DNA of 64,000 nt, taken from the NCBI RefSeq assembly GCF_003953935.1, contig NZ_RXLQ01000007.1, positions 186,001 to 250,000 of the forward strand. The letters are read 5' to 3'. The stretch is from Massilia atriviolacea. Its GTDB lineage: Bacteria > Pseudomonadota > Gammaproteobacteria > Burkholderiales > Burkholderiaceae_D. The notes beneath the pieces were generated by a model. The model had not been told where the DNA came from. It worked only from the letters and a program-made list of their open reading frames with translations, and did not search any database. The stretch's first letter is position 1; the number at the start of each line of letters is the position of its first letter. The translations under genes were made by a program, and so were the position numbers. Below are positions 1 to 8,817 of the stretch, in pieces.

Positions 1-636
1 GCCGTGCTCGATGTGTCGGTGCGGCCCGAGACCGGGCCGCGCGCGGTGCTCTACCTGGGCGGGAACGCCGAGGATGTCTCGGCCAGCCTGCCCTCGCTCG
101 GCACGACCTTTCCGGGACAGGCGCTGTATCTGCTGCATTACCGCGGTTACGGCGGCAGCAGCGGCACGCCGAGCGAGGCGGCGCTGTTCGCCGACGCGCT
201 GGCCCTGTTCGACATGGTGCGGGCGCGCCATCCGCAGGTGACCGTGATCGGGCGCAGCCTCGGCAGCGGCGTGGCGGTGCATGTGGCGAGCGTGCGGCCG
301 GTGGCGCGGCTGGTGCTGGTCACGCCCTACGACAGCATCGCCGGCATCGCGGGAATGCAGTTCCCGTGGTTTCCTGTGACGCTGCTCCTGCGCGACAAGT
401 TCGAATCGGGCACGTATGCCGCCAGGGTGAATGCGCCGACCACGATCATCGCCGCCGGCAACGACGAGCTGATCCCGCGCGCGAGTTCGGAACTGCTGAT
501 GACGCGCTTCAAGCCCGGCGTGGCGCGCTATATCAATGTGCCGGAAGCGGGGCACAACACGATTTCGGACAGCCCCTTGTACGGGCCGGGACTGGCGGGC
601 GAGATGGCGCCGCAGCCTGCCTTGAAGGCGAACTAG
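1..636 (+). CDS. Alpha/beta hydrolase, 5' end outside the window
   Basis: The reading frame is already open at base 1, so the true start is probably outside the window; a GTG at 4 is in frame. The visible 210 residues (numbered from that GTG) form the core of a serine hydrolase. There is a nucleophile elbow GRSLGSG with Ser85, an acid candidate Asp154 in GNDELIP, and His184 in EAGHNT, in the order expected for the fold. The LHYRGYGGSSG segment before the elbow resembles the Bem46/YfhR group of esterases and peptidases. Family membership is clear, but the substrate is unknown. No signal peptide can be judged because the N-terminus is missing. Confidence 0.8.
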   Translation, partial: AVLDVSVRPETGPRAVLYLGGNAEDVSASLPSLGTTFPGQALYLLHYRGYGGSSGTPSEAALFADALALFDMVRARHPQVTVIGRSLGSGVAVHVASVRPVARLVLVTPYDSIAGIAGMQFPWFPVTLLLRDKFESGTYAARVNAPTTIIAAGNDELIPRASSELLMTRFKPGVARYINVPEAGHNTISDSPLYGPGLAGEMAPQPALKAN

Positions 637-703
637 GGTCTGTCCCGGACTCGGCCCGATACGTTCATCCGGTCTGTGGTATTTTCGGCGAGCTCCGATG
701 ATG

Positions 704-733
704 TTGACTATAGGCAAGTTACTTGCCTTAATG
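704..733 (+). promoter_or_regulatory. Candidate sigma-70 promoter with an operator-like palindrome in the spacer
   Basis: TTGACT (704-709) is followed after 18 bases by TTAATG (728-733), about 50 bases before the lipoprotein start at 785. The spacer holds an inverted repeat, AGGCAAGT (712-719) and ACTTGCCT (721-728), perfect over 8 bases with one central base. A palindrome between -35 and -10 is a classic repressor site position. The -10 match is weak, so the promoter call is tentative; the palindrome itself is exact. Confidence 0.45.
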
Positions 734-784
734 CATCGTTAGAATGTGTGAAGTTTCTTTTCAACTCCACACAAAGGACACGCC

Positions 785-1384
785 ATGACGCCAGGCCCAA
801 ACCCCGCCCTGCTCATCGCCCTGGCAGCCATGGCCCTGGCCGGCTGCGCCGGCAAGCCGCCGCCGGCCGCCGCGCCGCCCGCCGGCATCAAGGCCCCCAA
901 CAGCCAGCTGGAACATTGTCCGCGCGTCCTGGGAACGCTGAGCTTCGGCAAGGACGCCGAACTGTCCGGCACCCTGCCGCTGCTGCGCCTGATGGTGCGC
1001 GCGTCGAACTGCTTTACGCTCTCCGCTGCCGATTCCAGGCACAGTAAGCGCCCACTCGCGCTGGCCGACTACACCGCCACGCCCTCGCTCAGTTTCCGCA
1101 GCGAGCCCGCGATCGGGCGCATCGCTTCCCTGCACGATGGCGCCCTGCATCCCTCGACCCAGCTGACGCTGACCGACAACCGCTCGGGCGCCGAACTGGC
1201 CGTGGTCCAGGGCAGCGCCAGCCACTGGCGTTTCGGCGCGGCGGGCGGCTTCTTCAACGGCGGCTTCGCGGGCGCCGACGGCTATACCCGCACGCCGCAG
1301 GGCAAGCTGCTGGCGGCCGCGCTGCTGGACTCGTACAACCAGATGGTGCGCTCGCTCAAGCGCCAGGCGGCACGGGGCGCTTGA
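785..1384 (+). CDS. Hypothetical lipoprotein
   Basis: A 199-residue protein with a lipoprotein signal peptide: a hydrophobic stretch (LLIALAAMALAGC) ending in a lipobox, LAGC at about residues 18-21, followed by a Pro/Ala-rich linker. The rest is soluble, with no motif that I recognise. An AAAGGACA ribosome-binding site precedes the ATG. It probably sits in the outer membrane facing the periplasm. It converges with the DinB-family gene, with only 7 bases between the two stop codons. The upstream region holds a promoter-like element with an exact palindrome. Confidence 0.7.
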   Translation: MTPGPNPALLIALAAMALAGCAGKPPPAAAPPAGIKAPNSQLEHCPRVLGTLSFGKDAELSGTLPLLRLMVRASNCFTLSAADSRHSKRPLALADYTATPSLSFRSEPAIGRIASLHDGALHPSTQLTLTDNRSGAELAVVQGSASHWRFGAAGGFFNGGFAGADGYTRTPQGKLLAAALLDSYNQMVRSLKRQAARGA

Positions 1385-1391
1385 GCCGAAC

Positions 1392-1955
1392 TCAGGCAGG
1401 CGCTGCCGGCGCGCCATGATCGGCCACGTTCTCGATCAGCATCAGCAGGTCGGTCACGCCGAGGTCCACGCCCGCCTGCGACAGCAAGGTACTGGCTTGC
1501 CCGCGATGGTGGGTCTGGTGATTGAAAAAATGCAGCAGCAGGTCGCCGAAACGCTTGTGCGAGCGGATCCCTGTGGTGCTGGCGTAATCCAGTACATGGT
1601 CGAGATCGGCGTCAAGCAGCTGCGCGGTCCATGCGCCGATCAGCTGGTCCAGCATGCGCCGGTGCGCGCCCAGCAGCGCCAGGTCGGCGCTGTGGATGGC
1701 GCCCAGCCCGGCCGGGGCGGGCAGCGCCAGCACCGGCTCGAGCGCGGAAAAATGCGTGGGATGGGCGGCAAAGCGCCGCAGCCAAATGGTGTCTGCCGCC
1801 ACCAGGTGATTCAGGGTGCCGAGCAGCGAGCCGAAGAAGGCGCCGCGCTCGGCCGCCAGGTCGTGCGCGGGCAGCGTGGCGGCGGCGTCATACACTGCCT
1901 GGTTCATCCAGGCGTTGTAGCGGGCCATCAGGCGCAGGTGGGCCAGTTCAGACAC
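1392..1955 (-). CDS. DinB family protein
   Basis: A 187-residue four-helix-bundle protein of the DinB/YfiT-like superfamily. His50 (TLNHLV), His146 and His150 (FFNHQTHHRGQ) match the family's three-histidine metal site. The family includes metal-dependent thiol S-transferases and many members of unknown role; nothing here fixes the substrate. The C-terminal motif NHQTHHRGQ followed by a Leu-rich helix is typical. Its start overlaps the end of the upstream membrane-protein gene by 8 bases, so the two are probably cotranscribed and translationally coupled. Confidence 0.85.
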   Translation of the reverse strand: MSELAHLRLMARYNAWMNQAVYDAAATLPAHDLAAERGAFFGSLLGTLNHLVAADTIWLRRFAAHPTHFSALEPVLALPAPAGLGAIHSADLALLGAHRRMLDQLIGAWTAQLLDADLDHVLDYASTTGIRSHKRFGDLLLHFFNHQTHHRGQASTLLSQAGVDLGVTDLLMLIENVADHGAPAAPA

Positions 1956-2478
1956 GCTGGCCCCGCGCGCGCAGTTGCCGCAGCACGGCGCCGTGCCCGC
2001 TGAGCAGCACCGACACCCGAATCACGCTGCCGCTGCGAAACCGGAGCACGTACATGCCGCACCAGGAACGGTAGTGCACGCTGCGCAGGTCGCGCCAGGC
2101 CTCGTCGCGCCTGCCGCCCCACGGCGTGATGAACAGAATGCCGGTCTCGTCCACCTTGCCTCGCGTCATGATGCCTTCGCACAGGCAGTAGACGCCGCCG
2201 ATCGCCAGCGCCACGGCCAGCGCGATCAGGGCCGGATAATTGTCGTGCTCGCGCGACAGGCCCACCCAGGCCAGCACTGCCACCCCGAGCAATTGCAGGA
2301 TGCCGAGCCGTTCCAGGAAGGGCGCGAACACCAGGCTGCCGTCGCCGGCGCCGATGCGCAGGCGCGCGCCGATCCAGCGCACGGCGAACCAGGCGGCAAA
2401 GGCACCCAACAGACCTGCGGCAAGCACCGACACATTCACTCCCCAAGTAAGGCGGCGAAGCGCCGCGCGGCTTGCCAT
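1948..2478 (-). CDS. Predicted membrane protein with a C-terminal PH-like region
   Basis: A 176-residue protein with an N-terminal membrane segment (about residues 14-34) and two further hydrophobic stretches near residues 58-72 and 81-98. A polar C-terminal half follows, of the kind ILFITPWGGRRDEAWRDLRSV. That half resembles the small bacterial PH-like domains found after transmembrane helices, but I am not certain of this. No catalytic motif is visible. It is the first gene of a two-gene unit with the DinB-family gene, overlapping it by 8 bases. Confidence 0.6.
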   Translation of the reverse strand: MASRAALRRLTWGVNVSVLAAGLLGAFAAWFAVRWIGARLRIGAGDGSLVFAPFLERLGILQLLGVAVLAWVGLSREHDNYPALIALAVALAIGGVYCLCEGIMTRGKVDETGILFITPWGGRRDEAWRDLRSVHYRSWCGMYVLRFRSGSVIRVSVLLSGHGAVLRQLRARGQRV

Positions 2479-2727
2479 TGTGCCTCACATCGCGCGCCTC
2501 CGCTGCGGCCACTGTGCAATTTCGCACAGGCAGGGTGCTAGTACGCTCCGGTCCGCTTGACGATTTGGCGGGGCTTCTCCGGTAGACTTATTTCCGGCTG
2601 TTACTTCCCGTGAACCGTCCCGAAGGCTGGCCGCCCAGCGCGGCATCCCCTCTACGCCCCCACCGAGCTCTTCCCTGCAAGCACCCGCAGCCTTCCCGTA
2701 TTTTCAATATAGAAAAATGGAGACATC

Positions 2728-4461
2728 ATGGCAATCAACAAGGTGTTCGGCCGCTGCGCGGCTTCTTTAGTGCTGTGCCTGCCTGTAAGCGCGCTGGCCC
2801 AGGTCCAGGCCGGTCCCGGCGCCTGGAGCGGCAACCAGACCTGGGGCGCGGACAGCGTCAACGGCGGCAACCTGAGCGGTTACTTTTACTGGCCCGCGAG
2901 CCAGCCGGTATTGGGCGGCAAGCGCGCCCTGGTGATGGTGCTGCACGGCTGCCAGCAAACGGCGGCCGGCGACGTCATCGATTCGGGATCGGACAAGGGC
3001 TTCAACTGGAAAGCCGTGGCCGACCAGTACGGCGCGCTGATCCTGGCGCCGAATGCCACCGGCAATGTCGCAGGCAGCCATTGCTGGGACTACAGCATCA
3101 GCAAGCACAACCGCGCCAGCGGGCACGATGGGGTGCTGCTGGACCTGGTCGGCCGTTTCCTGGCCGATGCGCGCTACGCCATCGATCCGAACCAGGTGTA
3201 CGTGACCGGGCTGTCGTCGGGCGGCGGCCAGACCATGGCCCTGGGCTGCCTGGCGCCCGATGTGTTCGCCGGCATCGGCATCAATGCGGGACCACCGCCG
3301 GGAACCACGATCCTGCAGATCGGCAGCGTGCCGTCCGGCTTCAGCGCCAGCACGGCGGCCGGCAAGTGCAGCACGATGGCCGGCGCCCAGCAAGGCAAGT
3401 TCGCCACCCAGATCGCCAGCGTCATCTGGGGCAGCAACGATTACACGGTGGCGCCCGCCTACGGGCCGATCGATGCGGCGGCCATGCGCATCGCCTACGG
3501 CGGCGTGTTCACCAAGGGCGCGCAGGTCCCCGTGCCTGGCGGCGGCAGCAACACGCCGTATACCGACAGCACGGGCAAACTGCGCACCTCGGAAATCGTG
3601 GTGACCGGCATGGGGCACGCATGGCCGGCCGGGCCGGGCGGCCAGAACGGCCACTTCGTCGATGCCACCAAGGTCAATTACCCGGCCTTTGTGATGGATT
3701 TCTGGTTCAAGAACAACTTGCGCGCGCATGTCATCGCGGCGCCGGTGATGACGGCCTGCAAGGCCAGCGTGTCGGGCAATGCCGCCACCATCAGCGGCGC
3801 GGCCGCCGATGCGGGCGGCGCCATCGCCAGCTACCGCGTGGTGCTGGACGGCGCCACCCCCGTCAATGACGCGCAAGCAGGCAGCGGCGCCAGTTTCAGC
3901 ATCGGCTACGCGCTGGCCAACGGCTACTACAGCGGGACCGTCACGGCCACCAGCGCCGCCACCGGACAGAGCTCGGCACCCTGCATGCTGCCGCAATTTT
4001 TGGTGGGACCGGTACCACCCGTGCAGCCGCCCACCGGCCTCCAAGCCGGGAGCGCCGGCGCCAGCAGCATCGCCCTGTCGTGGAGCGCGGCCAAGGGCGC
4101 GAGCGGCTACAATCTCTACCGCAACGGCAGCAGGCTCACGCCGACGCCGCTGACAGGCACCGCGTACACCGATACCGGGCTGGCGCCGTCCACCAGCTAC
4201 ACCTATCAGGCTTCCTCGGTCGCGGACGGGGTGGAAAGCGGCTTGTCGGCCGGCGTGGCCGCCAGCACGACCAGCGGATTTACGTGCAGCACGGTCACGG
4301 CCAGTAACTTTGCCCACGTGCAGGCCGGCCGCGCGCACGACAGCGGCGGCTATGCCTTCGCCAAGGGCTCGAACCAGAACATGGGCCTGGACAACCTGTT
4401 CTACATCCAGACCCTGGCCCAGACCTCGGCCGGCTACCATGTGATCGGCAGCTGTCCGTAA
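2728..4461 (+). CDS. Secreted PHB-depolymerase-family esterase with FN3 domain
   Basis: A 577-residue exported protein. A signal peptide ends near residue 24 (SALAQ). The catalytic domain spans about residues 40-335. It has the oxyanion region VLHGCQQ (His73), a lipase box GLSSG with nucleophile Ser163, probable acid Asp238 (GSNDYTV) and His297 (GMGHAWP). These match the extracellular PHB depolymerase/feruloyl-esterase-like family (Esterase_PHB). A small beta region and a fibronectin type III-like domain (about 432-520, starting PPTGLQAGSAG) follow. A Cys-containing tail of about 55 residues (FTCSTVTASNF...VIGSCP) then probably forms a substrate-binding or anchoring module. GGAGAC lies upstream of the ATG. 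Whether the substrate is a polyester or a plant ester cannot be decided. Confidence 0.85.
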   Translation: MAINKVFGRCAASLVLCLPVSALAQVQAGPGAWSGNQTWGADSVNGGNLSGYFYWPASQPVLGGKRALVMVLHGCQQTAAGDVIDSGSDKGFNWKAVADQYGALILAPNATGNVAGSHCWDYSISKHNRASGHDGVLLDLVGRFLADARYAIDPNQVYVTGLSSGGGQTMALGCLAPDVFAGIGINAGPPPGTTILQIGSVPSGFSASTAAGKCSTMAGAQQGKFATQIASVIWGSNDYTVAPAYGPIDAAAMRIAYGGVFTKGAQVPVPGGGSNTPYTDSTGKLRTSEIVVTGMGHAWPAGPGGQNGHFVDATKVNYPAFVMDFWFKNNLRAHVIAAPVMTACKASVSGNAATISGAAADAGGAIASYRVVLDGATPVNDAQAGSGASFSIGYALANGYYSGTVTATSAATGQSSAPCMLPQFLVGPVPPVQPPTGLQAGSAGASSIALSWSAAKGASGYNLYRNGSRLTPTPLTGTAYTDTGLAPSTSYTYQASSVADGVESGLSAGVAASTTSGFTCSTVTASNFAHVQAGRAHDSGGYAFAKGSNQNMGLDNLFYIQTLAQTSAGYHVIGSCP

Positions 4462-4662
4462 AGTAAGCCTGGGTGCCGCTTGCCGCCGACGCCATCGCGA
4501 CATGCTCGAAGCGGCAAGGGACAGCGCCCGGGCCCGATTAACGCACCGCGACGATTGATACACCTCAGGTGCGCGATCGCTGCGGCTCCTAGTCTGGAAG
4601 TGCCGGCGTGCGTCGTTCGATTGCGACGCGCGCCGCGCACGACACCACTACAAGGAGCCGCC

Positions 4663-5220
4663 ATGTCTACTCGCCTTCCCCCGTCCCGCGCCGCGCGCCA
4701 AGTGCGCCTGGGCGCCGCTCTCATGCTCGCCGCGCTGGCCGTTCCCGGCCTGGCGCTGGCAAGCAGCAACTGGTCCTCCGTGGGATCGACCGGCACGCCC
4801 GACGAGACCTGCAGCGGCCGGGTATCCTTCAACAACAACGACGCCGGCCTGGTCGGCGGCGCCACGGCCCTGACCTGCACCATCCGCTACCAGGTGCACG
4901 ACACCTGGGACGGCAACGGCATCCTGGGCGTGTATTCGGGCGCGCGTTTCACCGACAACGGCATCTATTCCGAAGTGCGCACGCGGCTGCGCTCGCACAA
5001 TACCGCCACCGGCGCCCTGAGCACGCTGGCGACCCTGTCGAGCAACAGCTATGCGCCGGCGGCCACCCCGCAAACGCGCTACCTGAGCAACTGCGTGCCG
5101 CTCAATTTCAATGCCAACAGCTATTTCATCGAGGTCGACCTGGTGCGCACGGCGTCGCCGAGCGGGGCCATTCCCGGCCTGCCGGTGCTGGGACAACTGC
5201 GCCTGCTGCGCTGCCAGTAA
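4663..5220 (+). CDS. Exported protein of unknown function
   Basis: A 185-residue protein starting at the ATG preceded by a strong AAGGAGCC site; an upstream in-frame start at 4480 has no such site. The signal peptide (LGAALMLAALAVPGLALA) is cleaved near residue 33. The mature part is rich in Asn, Thr and Ser, with Cys pairs (ETCSG, LTCTI, SNCVP, LLRCQ) that could form disulfides. I recognise no family. It sits about 200 bases downstream of the esterase and 33 bases before a lipoprotein, so the last two may be cotranscribed. Confidence 0.65.
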   Translation: MSTRLPPSRAARQVRLGAALMLAALAVPGLALASSNWSSVGSTGTPDETCSGRVSFNNNDAGLVGGATALTCTIRYQVHDTWDGNGILGVYSGARFTDNGIYSEVRTRLRSHNTATGALSTLATLSSNSYAPAATPQTRYLSNCVPLNFNANSYFIEVDLVRTASPSGAIPGLPVLGQLRLLRCQ

Positions 5221-5253
5221 GCCGGTGCGGCCAAGGCCCAAGGGAGATTGACA

Positions 5254-5907
5254 ATGCGACAGATTCCCGCAACGGCGCTGCTGGCCGTGATGCTCGTGCT
5301 GGGCGCCTGCGGCGGCGACGACGACCCGCCGGCCGCACCATCGAGGGCGCCGGCCCTGGCCGCCGCCGCCCCGGCGCCCGGGCCGGCACGGAGCGTGCCG
5401 GCGCCGTCCCCGCCCCCACCGCCACCGCTGCGCACCGCGCCGCCGCCAGGCACGCCGGCGCCGACCGACCTGGCGCAGCTGCGCCAGGAAGTGGCCAGCC
5501 TGCGCCGCGAGGTGGCCGAGCTGCGCATGATCCTGACGCGCGCGCCGCTGCCCGCCCAGCCTGCGGGCGCGCTGGCGGTGCCGCTGACGACCGACACGCC
5601 GGCGGTGGCGCCGGCCGAAACCATGTTCCGCGCCGAGCCGGTGGACCATGCGTGGAGCAACCAGGCCTCGGCGGCCGTGCGCGCGGCGCTGGCGCGCACC
5701 AATGGCGAGCTGGAAACGCAGGTCAGGCGGCTCGAATGCCGCACCAGGACCTGCCGCATCGAGGTCAATCCGGCCAGCGCCGACCAGCTGGAAAGCGCGA
5801 TGCCGGCCGTGCTGGCCAATCTGGGAGCGACCTTGCCGAACATGACGGCAACCCAGGTGGGGAGCGACGATGGCAGCGCGGCGACGGTGCTGTACCTGAC
5901 GCGCTAA
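5254..5907 (+). CDS. Hypothetical lipoprotein with short coiled coil
   Basis: A 217-residue protein. The ATG at 5254 is preferred over an in-frame TTG at 5248 because AGGGAGA (5241-5247) is properly spaced only for the ATG. The signal peptide ends in the lipobox LGAC. A Pro/Ala-rich linker follows, then a heptad-like segment DLAQLRQEVASLRREVAELR (about residues 70-90) that should form a coiled coil. The compact C-terminal domain contains two Cys (RRLECRTRTCRIEV). The function is unknown. It is 33 bases downstream of the exported protein, so it is likely in the same transcript. Confidence 0.65.
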   Translation: MRQIPATALLAVMLVLGACGGDDDPPAAPSRAPALAAAAPAPGPARSVPAPSPPPPPPLRTAPPPGTPAPTDLAQLRQEVASLRREVAELRMILTRAPLPAQPAGALAVPLTTDTPAVAPAETMFRAEPVDHAWSNQASAAVRAALARTNGELETQVRRLECRTRTCRIEVNPASADQLESAMPAVLANLGATLPNMTATQVGSDDGSAATVLYLTR

Positions 5908-5990
5908 GTACTTGACCGGAAATAAAGGTGAGTTCCGGCAGCCAAAAACACATGGATTGATGGGCGAGTACTTGGCGCAATGCGCGGGCA

Positions 5991-6013
5991 CGCCGCCGCA
6001 GGGCGCGGCGGCG
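5991..6013 (-). terminator. GC-rich hairpin after tatC, no T-tract
   Basis: CGCCGCCGC (5991-5999) pairs with GCGGCGGCG (6005-6013) around a 5-base loop, just past the tatC stop. Neither strand has a following run of T, so it is a possible 3'-end stabilising hairpin rather than a clear intrinsic terminator. Confidence 0.4.
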
Positions 6014-6020
6014 CAGGCCC

Positions 6021-6776
6021 TTACGCCGGTTCTTCCGGCGCCTGGGTGGCGCGCACGAAGGCGGGCGCGATCAGCAGGCCGAGTTCGAACAGGACCCACA
6101 TCGGCACGGCCAGCGCAAACTGGCTGACCACGTCCGGCGGCGTGACGATGGCGGCGATCACGAACGCGCCGACGATCACGTAAGGACGGATTTCCTTGAG
6201 CTTGGCCACGCTGACGATGCCCATGCGCACCAGGATCACCACCACCACCGGCACCTCGAAGGTGGCGCCGAAGGCCAGGCACATGGACATGACGAAATCG
6301 AGATAGTTTTCGATGTCCGGCGTGACCGCGATCGAGGTCGGCGAAAAGTCCGAGATGAACTTGAACACGCGCCCGAACACGAAGAAATAGCAGAACGCCA
6401 CGCCGCTCATGAACAGCAGCGAAGACGAGATGACCAGGGGCAGCACCAGGCGTTTTTCGTGCTGGTACAGGCCGGGCGCGATGAAGGCCCACATCTGGTA
6501 GAACACCCACGGCAGCGCCATGATAATCGACAGCACCAGGGTCACTTTCATCGGCACCAGGAACGGTGCGATGACGCCGGTGGCGATCATCTTCGAGCCG
6601 ACCGGCAGCGCCGCGATCATCGGCTGGGCGATGATGTCGTAAATATGGGCCGGTCCGGGCCACATCATCAGCGCGGCGCACACGATGGCGATCCCGATGC
6701 AGGCCTTGACCAGGCGGTCGCGCAATTCGACCAGATGAGAGATAAAGGTCTCTTCGCCCGCTGCTTTATCTGTCAT
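6021..6776 (-). CDS. tatC: Sec-independent protein translocase TatC
   Basis: A 251-residue polytopic inner-membrane protein with six hydrophobic helices. It is the receptor of the twin-arginine translocase, which recognises RR signal peptides together with TatB. Diagnostic features are the N-terminal cytoplasmic motif HLVELRDRL (residues 14-22), Glu107 in APGLYQHEKR and Glu174 in GATFEVPV; the last two correspond to conserved family glutamates. It lies 6 bases after tatB at the end of the long minus-strand block. The length is normal for the family. Confidence 0.97.
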   Translation of the reverse strand: MTDKAAGEETFISHLVELRDRLVKACIGIAIVCAALMMWPGPAHIYDIIAQPMIAALPVGSKMIATGVIAPFLVPMKVTLVLSIIMALPWVFYQMWAFIAPGLYQHEKRLVLPLVISSSLLFMSGVAFCYFFVFGRVFKFISDFSPTSIAVTPDIENYLDFVMSMCLAFGATFEVPVVVVILVRMGIVSVAKLKEIRPYVIVGAFVIAAIVTPPDVVSQFALAVPMWVLFELGLLIAPAFVRATQAPEEPA

Positions 6777-6782
6777 GTAGAA

Positions 6783-7268
6783 TTAAAAGAAAGACGAGGT
6801 GGAAGAGGAGCGCGGGCGGAATTTTTTGACCCGCGCGGCGCCCGACATGATGTGGGCCTTGCCGCCGTGGCGCTGCTTGTACCAGCCCGGCACGGCCGAA
6901 TTGCGTACCAGCTTCTTGCGGCGGAAGTCGCGCGCCTTGCGCTCCAGGTCGCTCATGGTGGCGCTGGGCGCCGTCGACGAGGGCAGGTCGCGCCAGGCGG
7001 CCTCGACATCGTCAATGTTCTGGGCGATGGTGTTTTCGACGCTGTCCTTGAACGACTGGGCCGTTTCCTGGACTTCCTTTTGCAGGTTGCGCAGTTCGTC
7101 GAGCTCGATCTCGCGGCTCACCTCGGACTTGACGTCATGCAGGTAGCGCTGGGCGCGTCCATACAGGGTGCCCGCCATGCGCGCCACCTTGGGCAGCTTT
7201 TCAGGGCCGATGACAATAAGTGCAACCACGCCGATGATGGCGAGTTTAGAGAGTCCAAGATCGATCAT
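6783..7268 (-). CDS. tatB: Sec-independent protein translocase subunit TatB
   Basis: 161 residues from the ATG at 7268. A longer frame reaches 7307, but the family starts MIDLGLSKL as here. One N-terminal transmembrane helix (LAIIGVVALIVIGPEKLPK) is followed by an amphipathic helix and a charged, coiled-coil-like tail. TatB forms the substrate receptor with TatC. The gene order tatA-tatB-tatC and tight spacing (48 and 6 bases) support the call. Confidence 0.95.
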   Translation of the reverse strand: MIDLGLSKLAIIGVVALIVIGPEKLPKVARMAGTLYGRAQRYLHDVKSEVSREIELDELRNLQKEVQETAQSFKDSVENTIAQNIDDVEAAWRDLPSSTAPSATMSDLERKARDFRRKKLVRNSAVPGWYKQRHGGKAHIMSGAARVKKFRPRSSSTSSFF

Positions 7269-7316
7269 GGCGTCTGGAAGTATCGGACAACACGCGTGCC
7301 GGGGCACGCACGCTCA

Positions 7317-7535
7317 TCAGAACTTCGTTTTCTCTTTCGATTCGCCGTCGATGGTCGTCTTGTCCGCCACCTGGGAAGGAACCGGCGGCTTGTCGTCGTC
7401 GCCGCGTACGCCATCCTTGAAGCCTTTGACGGCCTTGCCAATATCGCCACCCATATTGCCGAGTTTCTTGGTGCCGAACACCACGACAACGACCAGCAGC
7501 ACGATCAGCCAATGCCAAATACTCATGGAACCCAT
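7317..7535 (-). CDS. tatA: Twin-arginine translocase pore subunit TatA
   Basis: 72 residues: short N-tail, transmembrane helix ([20 protein letters not shown]) and an amphipathic helix ([18 protein letters not shown]), followed by an acidic/basic tail. TatA multimers form the transport path. Two adjacent ATG codons end at 7538 and 7535. The AAGGAG site is too close to the first, so the second (MGSMSIWHW) is chosen. It heads the tatABC set, 88 bases after the HIT gene. Confidence 0.95.
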   Translation of the reverse strand: MGSMSIWHWLIVLLVVVVVFGTKKLGNMGGDIGKAVKGFKDGVRGDDDKPPVPSQVADKTTIDGESKEKTKF

Positions 7536-7623
7536 CATTTTCTCCTTGCGAGGCGCAAACGCCCGAATTCGTGAAAGCGTACGCCGCGTATTCTACGCGA
7601 TGCCGGGCATTCCTGCCGCATTG

Positions 7624-7995
7624 TCAGCGTTGGCCGGTCCAGGGACGGGCGCCGCCGATCACGTGCAGGTGCAGGTGGTAGATTTCCTGGCCGCCATCCG
7701 GACCGCTGTTGATAAGCGTCTTGTAGCCGCCGGCCGGGCTGCCGTCAGTGTTGTAGCTGACGTCGCAACCGTGCTCTTTGGCAAGTTTTGGCGCCAGCGC
7801 CAGCAGCTTGCCGAGCAGCGCGCCATGCGATTCGTTGCAATCGGACAAGGTCGCGACGTGGACCTTGGGAATGAGCAACAGGTGCACCGGCGCGGCCGGA
7901 TGGATATCCTTGAATGCCAGTAATTCTTCATCCTCGTAAACTATGCTCGATGGAATTTGCTTGGCGGCGATTTTGCAAAACAGGCAGTCGGTCAT
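7624..7995 (-). CDS. HIT family nucleotide-binding protein (HinT-like)
   Basis: 123 residues with the histidine triad HLHLH (His107, His109, His111) near the C-terminus and an N-terminal CLFCKI pair (Cys4, Cys7). HinT-type proteins hydrolyse purine nucleoside phosphoramidates such as AMP-lysine. The gene sits between hisE and tatA, a place where Burkholderiales commonly carry a HIT gene. It starts 24 bases after the hisE stop and is probably part of the same transcript. Confidence 0.92.
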   Translation of the reverse strand: MTDCLFCKIAAKQIPSSIVYEDEELLAFKDIHPAAPVHLLLIPKVHVATLSDCNESHGALLGKLLALAPKLAKEHGCDVSYNTDGSPAGGYKTLINSGPDGGQEIYHLHLHVIGGARPWTGQR

Positions 7996-8019
7996 GGACG
8001 GTTTCCCCAGGGTTGAATG

Positions 8020-8358
8020 TCAGGTCGGACGGGCGGCTTTTTCGGCCAGGCCGGAGAGGCCTTCGCGCCGTGCCAGCTCGTCGAGCACCTGCTGCGGCGA
8101 CAGGTTGAACTGGGCCAGCAGCACCAGCGAATGGAACCACAGGTCGGCGCATTCGTACAGCACCTTGGCGGAGTCGCCATCGGCGCGCGCATCCTTGGCG
8201 GCCATCACCAGCTCGGTCGCTTCTTCGCCGATTTTTTTCAGGATCGCGTCGTCGCCCTTGGAAAACAGGCGCGAGACGTAGGAGGTGGCGGGGTCGCCGC
8301 CGTTTTCCAGCTTGCGCGATTCGATCGTTTGCGCCACGCGGGCGAGGGTCTGGCTCAT
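8020..8358 (-). CDS. hisE: Phosphoribosyl-ATP pyrophosphatase
   Basis: 112-residue all-alpha MazG-like enzyme for the second step of histidine synthesis, PRATP to PRAMP plus PPi. The metal-binding pattern [16 protein letters not shown] and the later ECADLWFH give the four acidic residues of the family. It is a stand-alone HisE, not fused with HisI as in enterobacteria. It begins 10 bases after the hisI stop. Confidence 0.96.
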   Translation of the reverse strand: MSQTLARVAQTIESRKLENGGDPATSYVSRLFSKGDDAILKKIGEEATELVMAAKDARADGDSAKVLYECADLWFHSLVLLAQFNLSPQQVLDELARREGLSGLAEKAARPT

Positions 8359-8368
8359 GGGGTGCCCT

Positions 8369-8800
8369 TCATGGGGTGCTCTTCTTGGAATTGGCGTACA
8401 TCGTTTCCGGATCCTGCAGCACCGGCTCGACCACCTGCCAGTCGCCGGACCTGGCGTCGCCCTCGAACTTCTGGTAGAAGCAGGAATGGCGCCCGGTATG
8501 GCAGGCGATGGAACCGGCCTGCTCGATCTTGAGCAGGATCACGTCCTCATCGCAGTCGAGGCGGATTTCCAGCACCTTCTGGGTGTGGCCCGACTCTTCG
8601 CCCTTGTGCCACAGCTTCTTGCGCGAGCGGCTCCAGTACACCGCTTCGCCCAGTTCCACCGTGCGCGCCAGCGCGTCGCGGTTCATCCAGGCGAACATCA
8701 GCACATCGTTCGAACCGGCTTCCTGGGCGATCACCGGCACCAGGCCGTTCTCGTCCCACCGGACCTTTTTCAGCCAGCTGAAATTGGCCGCACTACTCAT
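8369..8800 (-). CDS. hisI: Phosphoribosyl-AMP cyclohydrolase
   Basis: 143 residues from the ATG at 8800; an in-frame ATG at 8815, 2 bases after the hisF stop, is an alternative giving 5 more residues. It opens the adenine ring of PRAMP (third step). The zinc/magnesium site is visible: [11 protein letters not shown], the LDCDED segment with Cys83, and Cys100/Cys107 in [11 protein letters not shown]. It is monofunctional, with HisE encoded separately just downstream. Confidence 0.95.
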   Translation of the reverse strand: MSSAANFSWLKKVRWDENGLVPVIAQEAGSNDVLMFAWMNRDALARTVELGEAVYWSRSRKKLWHKGEESGHTQKVLEIRLDCDEDVILLKIEQAGSIACHTGRHSCFYQKFEGDARSGDWQVVEPVLQDPETMYANSKKSTP

Positions 8801-8817
8801 CGTGGTCGCTATCATGT

